This document shows positions 37,176 to 47,849 of a stretch of DNA of 64,000 bases, one piece after another. The position numbers were made by a program, and so were the translations under genes. The notes beneath the pieces were generated by a model that ran no database searches, was not told where the DNA came from, and saw only the letters and a list, made by a program, of their open reading frames with translations. The stretch's first letter is position 1. Each line of letters opens with the position of its first letter. The stretch spans positions 2,604,001 to 2,668,000 of the forward strand of contig JAJKFH010002198.1 in the NCBI GenBank assembly GCA_023333565.1, written 5' to 3'. This DNA is from Puffinus mauretanicus (Eukaryota > Chordata > Aves > Procellariiformes > Procellariidae).

Positions 37176-37750
37176 TGTCGTGGTTTAACCTGGCAGCAGC
37201 CAAATACCACGCAGCCGCTCGCTCACCCCCCCGCCGGGTGGGATGGGGGAGAGAATCAGAAGGGTAAAAGTGAGAAAAACTCGTGGGTTGAGATAAAGAC
37301 AGTTTAATAGGGAAAGCAAAAGCCGCGCACGCAAGCAAAGCAAACAAGGAATTCATTCACCACTTCCCATCGGCAGGCAGGTGTTCAGCCATCGCCAGGA
37401 AAGCAGGGCTCCATCACGCGTAACGGTTACTTGGGAAGACAAACGCCATCACTCCGAACGCCCCCCCCTCCTTCTTCTTCACCCAGCCTTATATGCTGAG
37501 CATGACGTCATATGGTATGGAATAGCCTATTGGCCAGCTGGGCCAGCCGTCCTGGCCACGGTCCCTCCCAGCCCCCTGCACATCTGGCAGGGCATGGGAA
37601 GACAAAAAGTCCTTGACTAGCATAAACAATGCCTAGCAACAACCAAAACATCAGTGTGTCATCAACATTATTCTCACACTACATCCAAAACACAGCACTA
37701 TACCAGTTAATAGGAAGAAAATCAACTCCATCCCAGCCAAAACCAGGACA
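37176..37750 (-). repeat. 5' LTR of the ERVK-type element
   Basis: 575 bp. In element orientation it starts at 37750. U3 carries a perfect CRE/ATF site TGACGTCA (37503-37510), a CCAAT-like motif nearby, and a TATA box ATATAAGG about 10 bases further on (37487-37494). An ATTAAA polyadenylation variant occurs at 37303-37308. U5 ends at 37176 with ACCACGACA. This is the copy expected to drive transcription. Confidence 0.92.
37487..37510 (-). promoter_or_regulatory. LTR core promoter: CRE and TATA box
   Basis: In element orientation a palindromic CREB/ATF site TGACGTCA is followed about nine bases later by ATATAAGG. This spacing fits a Pol II promoter in U3. The same arrangement is kept in the 3' LTR, which could act outward on the DNA below 35193. 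Confidence 0.7.
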
Positions 37751-38098
37751 GTGACACTACGGTTTCCAAAATACCACGGAAAGATAGATGTTTAACAGGG
37801 CTGCTAATTTTAATGGGATTTAAGAGTGTAACTCTTCAGAGCCACTTTGAAAATATGACCTTGGGATGGCCCTGTAGCTTCAACGTCAACATGGCGTTGC
37901 TTCACCTGTGGTTCTGGTTCAACCTTACAGTGGTGTGACCTCTTCCTCATCCCTCTCTGTAAAGATTGTGCTTAGCAATTTAAGGAAAGGTAACCTCACA
38001 AGCTGAAAAGATCCTGACAGATATTAGAAAAAAACTGCCTCACCATTTTCTAATAGAAAAGCAAAGAGCCAAGTAAATATTTAAAGATCTTAAACTTA

Positions 38099-38344
38099 TT
38101 GAAACAGACAAACATGCAGCCTGCCAGGATAACCAGGGAGAACCAGCCAGAAATTTTCTTTACCAGAACGGCCCAGGGTGGTTTGTGCTGTCAGCCATAC
38201 AACAGCTTGTCTGTGGAGCAGCTGGATCCTACCCTGGCTTTGTACAGAAAAGACATAAATTGTGAAGGAGGCCAAGCAGAACTCAAAAATAAAACAATGA
38301 GATTCACTTGCACTGTTTCTGCATTAAATAAACTGTGCTTTTAG
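38099..38344 (+). other. Possible 3'-terminal exon, product unknown
   Basis: An 81-codon plus-strand frame ends just after AATAAA hexamers (AAAAATAAAAC near 38287 and ATTAAATAAACTG near 38325). An acceptor-like ACATGCAG lies at about 38112-38119, with no strong pyrimidine tract before it. The composition is less AT-rich than the flanks. I do not recognise the peptide, and it could equally be the end of a noncoding RNA or chance. Confidence 0.15.
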
Positions 38345-38726
38345 ACCCAAGTGTGGGGACACACCATTTGAACATAACCAGCTGGGAAGCAGCACAGCCA
38401 CGGGTTGCAGTAGGCAAGAGGTTTCTTTTAGCCTAGGGGTCTCTTGATCCTGTGGACATGTCTTCACAGAGTTTTTGTAAGTCACTGCCCAAAATCATTA
38501 TTCCTTTTCCGTTTTGTGCTTAGGTTGCTAGACCCTGGCACGCACAGAAGAGATGGGGTCACAGATCCTTTTTCCCTACAGAAACAAGGCTATTAAATCC
38601 TATCCAGATCTAGCACAGCATGTCACTGACTCAAATTAACTGTCTGCTGCAAACGGTGGCTGAGACATCTGGCCATCTGGCCTCTATGAGCAGCAAGTGG
38701 AAGTAGCTACTTTTTTTCTCATTTAT

Positions 38727-38761
38727 CCTCTATGGAGACCACCAACATGTCCATAGAGGAG
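38727..38761. repeat. Perfect inverted repeat (11-bp arms, 13-base loop)
   Basis: TCCTCTATGGA and TCCATAGAGGA are exact reverse complements. They are followed at once by GGTGAGTGG, which matches a splice donor, though no exon upstream is evident. Confidence 0.75.
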
Positions 38762-39098
38762 GTGAGTGGCACGTCCTGCATTCCAAGAGTCTTTCCAGTT
38801 CACATCTCTGTTACACCAACAAATCTGTAGAGGAAGGAATTATTTTCACAATTAATATTGCCATGAAAATAAAAAAGAAGTAAAAGATGACATTTAAAAC
38901 ATGAATTAAAGCAATTGCTAATGCAAGAGTGAGGAAATAAGTCTGCTTTCTCTGAAAAATCACGTTTCTTTACTTTAAAGCTGTGTCTGATACACGTCTT
39001 CCCCAATACCAGACGCATTGTTTGACAAAAATTTTCCAGTCCTTCAAACCAGAATTTTTCTTATCACTGTCAACCTTAATCCAATGAGCTGGACTTAT

Positions 39099-39116
39099 GA
39101 TCAAATATATTTGATC
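39099..39116. repeat. 18-bp perfect palindrome
   Basis: GATCAAATATATTTGATC reads the same on both strands and is followed by a partial direct repeat of the same words. It is AT-rich and may be a protein binding site or a slippage product. Confidence 0.8.
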
Positions 39117-40374
39117 AAATACATTTTTCTGTATTAAATACACTCTTTATCACTTAACACAAAAATCTTATAAGTTTCTGTCCTTTAATAATATGTATCC
39201 AGTGCTTTCTCCCAATCATCTATTGAAGTTTCAATTATTGACTTAACAAGTTTCACATCTCAGTCTTTATGTGTCTTAGTAAGATATGCATCACACTTGG
39301 TCTTTCATGGTGGGTCTGCTATCAGAAAGACCATAGCTGGTAATCTCAGTTTGCTCAAATGTGCCTGGATTTGGTATATGCAAAGACTTACCTGATCATC
39401 CTTCCTCTTGGTTATCATGCAAAAGATTGTCTGCAGATGCACAAGAAAGGCAACTCAGAGAACTAGGCATCTTCACAAATCTTTGACTCTTTACTTTCCT
39501 GAGATACATAGGCTAGAAGTGCCAGGCGGGGTGGGATTCTCCTGAAGAGGATGAAAATAAGGCCTATGCAAGACCTTAACGTGCAGAGGGTAAGCAAAAG
39601 TCTTACGTAAAGATGATGATTATCCCAAGCATACTTACAATTAATCATGGAGTGTTGCAATATTGTTTCTGCTCACAGAGATTGAATCCCAAGCCAGATA
39701 AATTAATGGACACACTTCACCAGATTAAGACCAGATACTTCTTACTCATAGGTGCTTTTGACTGTACCCCAGTTAACAGCCTTCTACATCCAACATCCAA
39801 CAGTGAGTCTTAGCAATGGATTTCTCCAAAAAAGCTCCACTCCAGCAAAAAGCCAACAAGCATTCTTCCCAGAGGAAAACTGTGGGAGATGGGAGGAGCA
39901 GCCTCTGCATGCAATTGCGGCTGTGAACCGATGAATCTTTTCAGACCAATGACACTGACCTCCCTTTTCCCTCCATTCATTCGTACTCAAAATGGGAGAA
40001 ACTTTGAACTGTCTACAAACATCAAAGACTCATTGTAAAAGATTTTTCCATTCACTGCAGATAACTCCCTCGTATGCCTGCCAGTGAGTATCCCATCGCC
40101 AGATGGATCGTAGCTGGGGAACAAGGCAGACAGAAAAGCCAGTATCCTGATGATTTAAGAGGGTGTGAAATACAGACAGTTTAAGAGAAACTGCCTCTCC
40201 TGAAGCATTCTGACAAAGAGCAGGCATTGGAAACAGCCTGACTGGCTTGCCGAAACACTGACAGTCCATCCCAGAAACAAAAATTACTTTAATGCACTAA
40301 TATTTGATGACATAATTGTACCAGAAGCAGAAAGAATAAAACACAAATAATAAAAGTATAGAGCTAAACCCAAA

Positions 40375-40411
40375 AAGAGAGTATAAAAATGGGCAATTTT
40401 TATACTCTCTT
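40375..40411. repeat. Perfect inverted repeat (15-bp arms, 7-base loop)
   Basis: The left arm AAGAGAGTATAAAAA (40375-40389) and right arm TTTTTATACTCTCTT (40397-40411) are exact reverse complements around TGGGCAA. It is the longest perfect hairpin I found in the window. It is shorter than an animal microRNA precursor stem and has no extended pairing beyond the arms. Confidence 0.85.
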
Positions 40412-43400
40412 CTCTAGCCCACAGCTTGTAAATTACAGTTATCTCTTTCTTTAATTTTCATTCTACAGCTTGCACAACCTTTTTTTTCCTTTTTCTTTAA
40501 TTCCTATCCCATTCCTAGAGTGACATCTCTCCTGCTTAGCTGCATTGTTTGGTTTTCATGGCTGGCCTGTACTCCAGGTCAGGACAGCTAAATCGAAAAT
40601 GAATGTTCAGCTAAATTAAAAATTAATTTCCTCAGACTCAATTATACTTCTGCTCCTACTGCGACCAGCACCATAACCCGTCAAGACCTTGCCCAGCAGT
40701 AGCAATTCCTGTATGGCCTGCTGCCCAATCCATTGCCAGTTACCAAACAGGACTGCACCTTGCCCGCTGCATCACAGTTTATCCAGCTTCCTTGACGTCG
40801 GGGAGTGCTTTTCTAGTTGCACCCGTTCTTGCTGGGACACGAATCTCTTGGAAGCAATACCGTGGTGGCATTTGTCACCATAGCCATTCAGCTTCCATAA
40901 TTTAAACTGGAGGGGCACTCTGCCAGTTGCTGATTCTGACCCAGTCCTCCTCTAATACCAAGTAAATTTTAACATAGCTCCAAATTTGGACTTAAATCTT
41001 TTGATTCTTTTCCTAAACTTGCAGCTAACATATTAACATCAGGACTGATCCCTTGCTTTGGCAGTTGAACCTGAAATGAGTGAAAAACTCTATTTCCAGT
41101 TCTGACAGTCTACCTATTTATTTCTCTCTCTCTGACAGATAATTTAGAAAGCCTGACTTACCTCTTCTCTCACTGCTAGGTAAATGAAAGGCAATTGAGA
41201 TGAATCAGAATGTCAGAATAACAAAACCAAGGGAGAAGAAGAAACAGCCCTTGAGAAAATAGAAACTTTGAGTTTCTTTAAGGAACTAGTCTATGAGCAT
41301 GACCTTCTTCACAGCAAAACCCAAGCCAAAGTGCTTTCCACAATTTCTCCTGTCTGGTCTATTACAGGCTGTGATTCACAGCTCCTCTTCTGGAGATTTG
41401 ACATTCTCATAATTTTGTCATGAGCTTAATGTGTGAGAAATATTTTTTGAGTGACTGTTCTACATTTTCAAGGTTTTAAATGCAGCATCACTAGACAGGA
41501 CGTGGGATTACATGACTTCAGTTTTTCCTTGAGACTTTTTTTTACCAAAATATATTTTTAAGTATAAGTTGATCCCCTGTTTCTTTTTTCTATGCAATTG
41601 CTGTATTGTTTTATTTTATTCAAACAAGCAGGCTGCTACAGCTACATTACTACAATACATCAGAAGCCACAACTTGCTTTTTTCTAATGACCACTTCAAG
41701 TATTCTGGAAATGGAAAGTCAAAGAGGACTCTGGTTACAGAGACAGGTTCAACCTACTTTAACAGAAAACACCTCACAAAAACATGTCCTGTGTAAACGA
41801 GGTTGCATCATGAAAGACAGTTTTATGATGAAAAGTGGGAAGAACTAGACAAGCACATAGCAATATTTATCACTACAACTCAGGAGCCAAAACAATCAAA
41901 GCTATTGTGTCCAACACACTTCACATCATATTTTAATCCATACTGCTTAAAATTAAGTCATTTCCTACACAGCTTATTGGACAGTTGGTGCTATAGCATC
42001 CTCTTGCTTCAAAAGACTTCCATCTATTTACTTTTTTTATTTTCATCCTCATTCTCTTGTATGTGGTAATGGATGGAGAGTTTTTTAACAGAAGAGGTCC
42101 TGACCCTGCACGGTTTTGTACTCTGTTGTGTCTATTGCTCAACTAGGTGTAAAACACCTTTTATGTTTGGTAATGCTGTCTGCACACTCAGATAGGATAA
42201 AGAAGTGGTTTAAGGATGTGAATTTGAACTTCCTGAATCTGCTACAGTGCCTCTTGTTAGCATCTTCCCATCAGTGGCCTTTCTGGAAAACAGCTTTTAA
42301 ATCACAGCCTGTACTATGTCATGGTCTAATATTTTAGAAAGTTGCTGTAACTTCTCAGCTATTCATTACTCCTGACTAAATATTCTAATGAGTGTGCTGG
42401 ATTTTGTAACAACGGTTTTCCCTCTAGTCCCTTAAAAATCATAAAAGGAAACTCTTGTTTATATCTTAGTCATTTTTCCTTCAGATTTCCAACTTTTAAT
42501 TGTCTTTTTCATCCATTCTTCCTTCAGCAGCAAGATTACTTTGCTTTTCTATTCCACCTTGAATATTTCCACATAACCTAGAAAAAATTTGCATTATGTT
42601 TAACCTTCCTAGCTGTAATACTAGCTGTAATACTAATTGTATGGTTTTTTCTTCAGTCAAGTCATTACATCTTAGTCATTGCTTTGATAAAAACAAATGA
42701 ATAAACCTCTTACTGAGTCATCCAACACAGCTCCTGTGTAGTCTTGCATTATGAAGAGGATGTTGTTATAGTGGTAACTTGATCCATCATATGGCATCCC
42801 CAGAAAACAAGCTGTTCAGAGAACTTTACTTCTCTTAAAGCATTATAGATAAACTCAGAATTTCAAATATGTATGAAAAAAATACTGACAGAAAAAAAAT
42901 AACAAGCCAGAGAAGAGGAAACAGTTCTTCACATCCTTTCACCAAAGGTACTAATTGAGTTGGGGCAGCCTTTGTGTAAACATTATTCAATATACAAAAC
43001 CTACACCTACAAAACCTATGCATGTTATCATTTACATTTTGTGTGACCTCCCTTTTATCCTTAAAACACTGCAAAAGAAAGGCTTTTAATAGAGGTAGTC
43101 CAAGTATGAGCTGATATATAGTTGATTGCCTCCAAAGGAGAGCTGTTTCCTTCAGCTCCTGATACCAATGTGGATTTTCATCATGCTTCTGTCAGCAAAA
43201 AGAAAATCCAGACACCATACAATCTTCAAGAAATGCACTGGCATCTATTGAATCTGAAGTTATTTTGATCATTATGTGTTTTCATAGAATTGCGTATGAA
43301 AGAAAAGTTACCACGTTACCCTAATTGTAAAATAGGTCTAAGCTGCTCTTCCTCACTTATGTGATTAGTGACTGTCATTCAGTGAAATGTAGTTGTTTAA

Positions 43401-43821
43401 CCTGTCTGGAAAATGAGGGAGCATTTTTTGTCATATCTGTGTGATCACAGTCCCTGAATATGCCACATTTATTCCAAACTATATTCTATCACATACTTTC
43501 TAAGCTTTTCCAAAACCTGGCCCGAGTTTCTGACATATAACACAATTGTGAAAGTTATTTCACTTTATTCTCCCGAGTAGAAAAAGAGAGAACAAAACAA
43601 AGTTTCTTTCTTTTTTTCAGTATCTTTGCATGTCTTTGGCAGGTGGGGAATAGTAGATTTGGGGTCGCTTCACTTTTTGCTACTTGGTTCTCACACGCTG
43701 TTGCAACACATTATGATAACAGCTTTATCAGATGGAAAACACTTCTCAGGTTAGCAGAAAAATGAGTAGAAGAATCAATAAAAATATAAACATAATCTGT
43801 CCTCATTTTGTTATTAAGTAA

Positions 43822-43877
43822 CCATAATTATGTTCATCTCAGAGCATATAACACAACATTGTCCAGAGGTGAATTCT
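43822..43877 (+). repeat. 56-bp repeat, copy A (partner at 46894)
   Basis: The segment starting CCATAATTATG and ending GAGGTGAATTCT matches 46894-46949 at 52 of 56 positions, with no gaps and in the same orientation. Similarity stops sharply at both ends. The family is not recognised. Confidence 0.85.
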
Positions 43878-44245
43878 GTCACTATTTTCTCTTCCACCAT
43901 TTTTAAAACCTAACTGAGTCTAGCTTTGTAAAAATGCTCTTTTAAAATAAGCAAGACTACAGTGAACTTTTACTACAAAACACCCTTTTAACAAAATATG
44001 TCAAAATTGTACAATTGTGAATTATCTTGTCTTGGTACATTTTCTGGGAATTATTTATTGTCTAGTGATAACATTTGTGCAGCTTCCACAATTCATGGAG
44101 TTTACTCCATTAGGCTATTTTTATACGTAACCAGCTATCACAAAAGAATTATTTAGCCAAAAGAAATGAAAGTAACTTCTATTACAAAAACTGCCTTCTA
44201 GTTTAAACGTTCTCTTTTGATGTGATTTTGTTTTTCACTTGCTTT

Positions 44246-44342
44246 CATAGAATCATAGAATCATTAAGGTTGGAAAAGACCTCTAAGATCATCGAGTCCA
44301 ACCGTCAACCCAACACACCATGCCCACTACACCATGTCCCTA
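44246..44342 (-). mobile_element. CR1 LINE 3' tail fragment
   Basis: On the plus strand the copy starts CATAGAATCATAGAATCATT, then AAGGTTGGAAAAGACCTC and ATCGAGTCCAACC, and ends after CACCATGTCCCTA. It is the extreme 3' end of a CR1 read on the minus strand, about 97 bases long, with no coding sequence. It belongs with the copies at 30794 and 32156. Confidence 0.92.
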
Positions 44343-45756
44343 TACAGCTTTGCCCAACGCTGTATTATAGCCAATAATGTAATTATAGTGAAGCTATGAA
44401 ACTAATACAGGCCAGGCTGTTTACCCAAGGAGAGCTGGTTCTGCTGAGCAGCTCATCCATTAAATAAATGCCATGCAACCTTTTGTTTACCGCAGATTTT
44501 AACAGTATCATTTTACAAGGCTTGTTGGCTTAAAGACAATGATTTGGCAAGCTATTCTTGACCAGTCCAACTGATACTATAATTTAAATGTAGCCCAGTT
44601 TTTATACTAGCATACAAGTTCTGTGAAGGCTTGCAAGTTCAGCTCAACTCACAAGGTAAGGCAGATAAAACTCTACAACATACAGTATGAGGAGCTACCA
44701 TGGTAACAAACATAGGGCAAAAACCTGTAAAAACTTGATTTTGAGTGCTTGAATATCTCAGTTCCAATCATGAAAAAAAGGTAAGTACATTTTCAGCACC
44801 TCATATTTTTAAATTCAGTTATATGTCTTATTTCCATTTTTGTTTTAAAATTTGTCTTGGAATTGAATATTTAAACTTGTAATAATGACAATTATAATCC
44901 AAATAATTGGGATGAAGCTTGGAGAAGGTCCATGTATGTTGAATATTTGGGTAAATCTACCTGATAGTAAACTCTCTGAACTTATGCTAACTCTCTGAAT
45001 CTATGGAATATTTTTCCCATGTGAAATGAAGCCAGGTCTGCCTTGTGGCATATTTTAAAATAATGTGATAGCATCAAGACTATTCTGAAACTCTTCAAAT
45101 ACTGAATGACTGGATATATATAGCTCATGAAAAAAATGCTTCGTAGAGATTTATGGTGCAGAATCTTTTTTAGTTACAGGGGTTTTTTTTACAAAAAACA
45201 GATCATAAAAAAATTGCTTCAGCATGTATCCAAGATTCAACTTCTGGCTGCAGCATTTTTATATTCACAGAAGAAAAAAAAAAAAGTCATTATCCCAAGT
45301 AAATAGTAGTTATTGAATTTGAAGTTGATGTTTACCAAAGCAGGATTATTCCTCCTGCTCATTTGGGCAGTCCTTTCTAAGTCAGTGTTAGCAAGTTCCA
45401 ACAATTTTCCTGGTGAACAATGTACCTGGATGCCCATGCCTTCCAGTGGAGAATCGGGGGGTTTAGGGCCCACTTATTAGAACACAGTGCTCCCAAATCC
45501 ATTTGTTCATGTGTGGGAAGAAACAGGGAAGTTCACAGATGATGACACATCTGGTAGACTTAAACTGAAAAAACAGCAGAATAATTCATTAAAACAATCT
45601 CTGAGCTGCAGATGCAAAGGTAGTACTCAGTAATTACATTTCATTTAATTCAGACTGGTTTATGAGTCAATTACTCATAAATCCAGCAAAGAAGAGCGAA
45701 TGAGGAGATATGACAGAAAATAATTCCACAAATCTATATTCTTTTTCTCCGATTAT

Positions 45757-45855
45757 GGAATATATGGGACCAAATTACTAAGCTGATATAAATTAACACA
45801 ATTTCATTGAAATCAATGGCCTTATGCTCACTTGCATCATTTGAGTCTGGAGTAG
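45757..45855 (+). repeat. Possible ancient amniote interspersed repeat
   Basis: GGGACCAAATTACTAAGCTG, then ATATAAATTAACACAATTTC and ATTGAAATCAATGG, resemble a dispersed repeat common in reptile and bird genomes, with words like CATTGAAGTCAATGG and ATTTACACCAGCTGAG. I match it from memory of its general pattern and cannot assign a family name. Confidence 0.35.
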
Positions 45856-46893
45856 CTGGCATTTACCAACACATTGGAACGAGCTACGTTTGCAGTAAAA
45901 AGCGTCATTTTATTAAAACAATTTGGTTTTGACATGTATAAATCGGAACATTGTTTCTTGGTTGTACGGATCACAAATCAAGTTACTGAAACATACAGTG
46001 GTATTCCTGAGGACAATTTAAACAAGGATACTTTTCTTGACACTTTAAAATATAATTGTTCCAGTTTATAAAGGCAAGAAATTGCTTGCCATAATCTCAG
46101 TTACTCTAGTGCCTGGGACTCTTAATATTTAGCAGTCATTGGGGTAGCTCTGTTAGTTTCAATGTTTAGTGACCTGGACTGAGTGCATGTCCGTTGCACT
46201 ACATGGTTGCACAAAACTGAAATGCGTTTCCTATAGTCTTCTAATGAAGCAAGTGCACAGTTTAGTAGTGACTGTAGCCAACGAACCTGATATCCTTGGG
46301 GTCAGTTCTTAATTCTGATGCTGACTCAGTTTTTTGTTTCTGAAATGACTTTATCCTCTCAGGGTTGCTCCAAAGGACAGGTCCTGCATATTGCAGGGAA
46401 TATTCAGCACCAGCCTAAAAGCTGATCCTAAAAACTTGACTTTTGCCCTTCCACGTATGGTCTTAAAGAAATGCCGCATTTAGCCCCATCAACGTTTGAG
46501 CCCAGAACCAGCAATGCCTTTTCCTGAGGAACATAGTCTCATAAATGTTGAATAGTACTTCCCTCCTTTGCCCTGTAAGACAGTGAGAAGTACAAATATA
46601 GACATGTTGCAGGAGGCGTTTTATTCACTTTATAGGGATCACTATAGCTCAGAATATATCCCAACAAGAATTTCCTCCCAACTTAACATTAACCAAATTT
46701 CAAATTTCCAGCCCAGAAGAAGACGCATATTTCAACACTTGCCCTTTGCCTAGACAAAATTTACAATATCAAATGTTTTCACACAGTAAAAAATTCCAAT
46801 AGTTTTGGTTCAAGAATGCTGAAATGTTTCATTTCACAAGTGCTGAGCAAAAGAAATCTTTACAGGTGCAAGTCACCTCATCAAACGCTCTCT

Positions 46894-46949
46894 CCATAAT
46901 TACGCTCATCTCAGAGCATATAACACAACATTTTCCAGAGGGGAATTCT
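46894..46949 (+). repeat. 56-bp repeat, copy B (partner at 43822)
   Basis: Differs from copy A at only four positions (two T/C, one G/T, one T/G), in the same orientation and about 3.07 kb downstream. Its flanks do not match those of copy A. Confidence 0.85.
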
Positions 46950-47295
46950 TCATTATGTCCTGGGCTGTGTAGTCCTCCGGGGGGTTCAGCCCACAGGGAA
47001 GAGTACACTCCCAAACAACACCCCGGGAATTGCTAGGAAATACTAATCGATGTTAAGCATTTCCAATTAACTAACCAATTTGAAGTCTTTGGATCTGGGT
47101 TGAAACAAAACAGTCCTTTTTATTTTCTCAGTGTAAAAGCTTAGACGTTAGCAAAATGTTATTGCATTTTCCATCTTTATTTTTAAGAGATAGAGTAACA
47201 ATCTTTACTTCCTTCTTACCTATATTTGGACATTCAATTACATTATGAGGAGTGGAACCATACTAAACATTTAAAGATTAACCGATTTCAAAATT

Positions 47296-47473
47296 CATAG
47301 AATCATAGAATAGTTTGGATTGGAAGGGACCTTTAAAGGTCATCTAGTCCAACCCCCCTGCCATGGACAGGCACATCTTCAACTAGATCAGGTTGCTCAG
47401 AGCCCCGTCCAACCTGACCTTGAATGTTTCCAGGGATGGGGCATCTAGATACCACCTCTCTGGGCAACCTGTT
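47296..47473 (-). mobile_element. CR1 LINE 3' fragment
   Basis: On the plus strand it starts CATAGAATCATAGAATAGTT, then GGAAGGGACCTTTAAAGGTC, and ends at GGGCAACCTGTT. About 178 bases of a CR1 3' end on the minus strand, including the last codons of ORF2 (NRLPREVV region). It matches the same-subfamily copy at 19509 closely, with a small insertion (ATCTAGAT) near 47440. Confidence 0.93.
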
Positions 47474-47544
47474 GCCCTTTATTTTTCCCATTTGACATCT
47501 TAAAGAAGTGCAATGAAAAAGCAATGCAAGTTAGGCATATAATT

Positions 47545-47571
47545 TCATTTGTACAGAGCCTGTACAAATGA
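47545..47571. repeat. Perfect inverted repeat (12-bp arms, 3-base loop)
   Basis: TCATTTGTACAG and CTGTACAAATGA are exact reverse complements around AGC, about 70 bases from the CR1 fragment. It is not part of the CR1 consensus. Confidence 0.8.
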
Positions 47572-47831
47572 CATGCTAGAAAAATTGGGCCTCTGAGCTA
47601 AAGAGCTCACTCACTTCCATTAACCATATTTTCAGAGTACAATTCTATTTTTTTTACAGACAATTTTAATGAATTTTGTTATTTTGTCTCTGAACATACC
47701 AATCGTTTCCTGTTTTGTGAGCAGAAACAGAGGGAAGGCCGTACATCGGAGGGCACCTACTCCCTTACAACGTGTAATTTTGTTGCGAGACTACTGCTTA
47801 GCTTAGGACTTCACCAGCTTGGCAGGTGCAG

Positions 47832-47849
47832 GTGACTCTGTCGAGTCAC
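47832..47849. promoter_or_regulatory. Inverted AP-1-like pair beside two CAGGTG boxes
   Basis: GTGACTC and GAGTCAC face each other across TGTC, giving two AP-1-like half-consensus sites. Two CAGGTG E-box motifs sit just upstream (47823-47834). The surrounding 47700-47900 is less AT-rich than its flanks. A regulatory role is inference only. Confidence 0.2.

Larger units (their letters stand above)
35188..37755 (-). mobile_element. ERVK-type LTR retroelement, non-autonomous, complete ends
   Basis: The element lies on the minus strand between two copies of GTGAC (35188-35192 and 37751-37755), a 5-bp target-site duplication. Its LTRs begin TG and end CA in element orientation (TGTCCTGGTTTTGGCTGG ... 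AACCACGACA), the typical ends of a large avian ERVK family. The 5' LTR is 37176-37750 and the 3' LTR is 35193-35751. A primer binding site for tRNA-Lys follows the 5' LTR, which fits class II (betaretrovirus-like) elements. The 1,424-bp interior holds no recognisable gag, pro, pol or env. It has a 49-bp minisatellite instead. It is thus a non-autonomous derivative that would need proteins from a related element. The two LTRs differ mainly by small indels at their U5 ends and a few substitutions elsewhere, so insertion looks recent. Confidence 0.93.
37756..44245. other. Unique DNA with several hairpins, no confirmed gene
   Basis: No transposon was recognised over 6.5 kb apart from short inverted repeats at 38727-38761, 39099-39116 and 40375-40411, and a 12-bp tandem duplication at 42611-42634. 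A possible transcript end lies at 38099-38344. Other open frames are at chance length. Confidence 0.5.
44343..47295. other. Unique DNA with an old dispersed repeat, no gene seen
   Basis: No exon was recognised. It contains the possible ancient repeat at 45757-45855 and copy B of the 56-bp pair at 46894-46949. Open frames do not exceed 78 codons. Confidence 0.5.
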
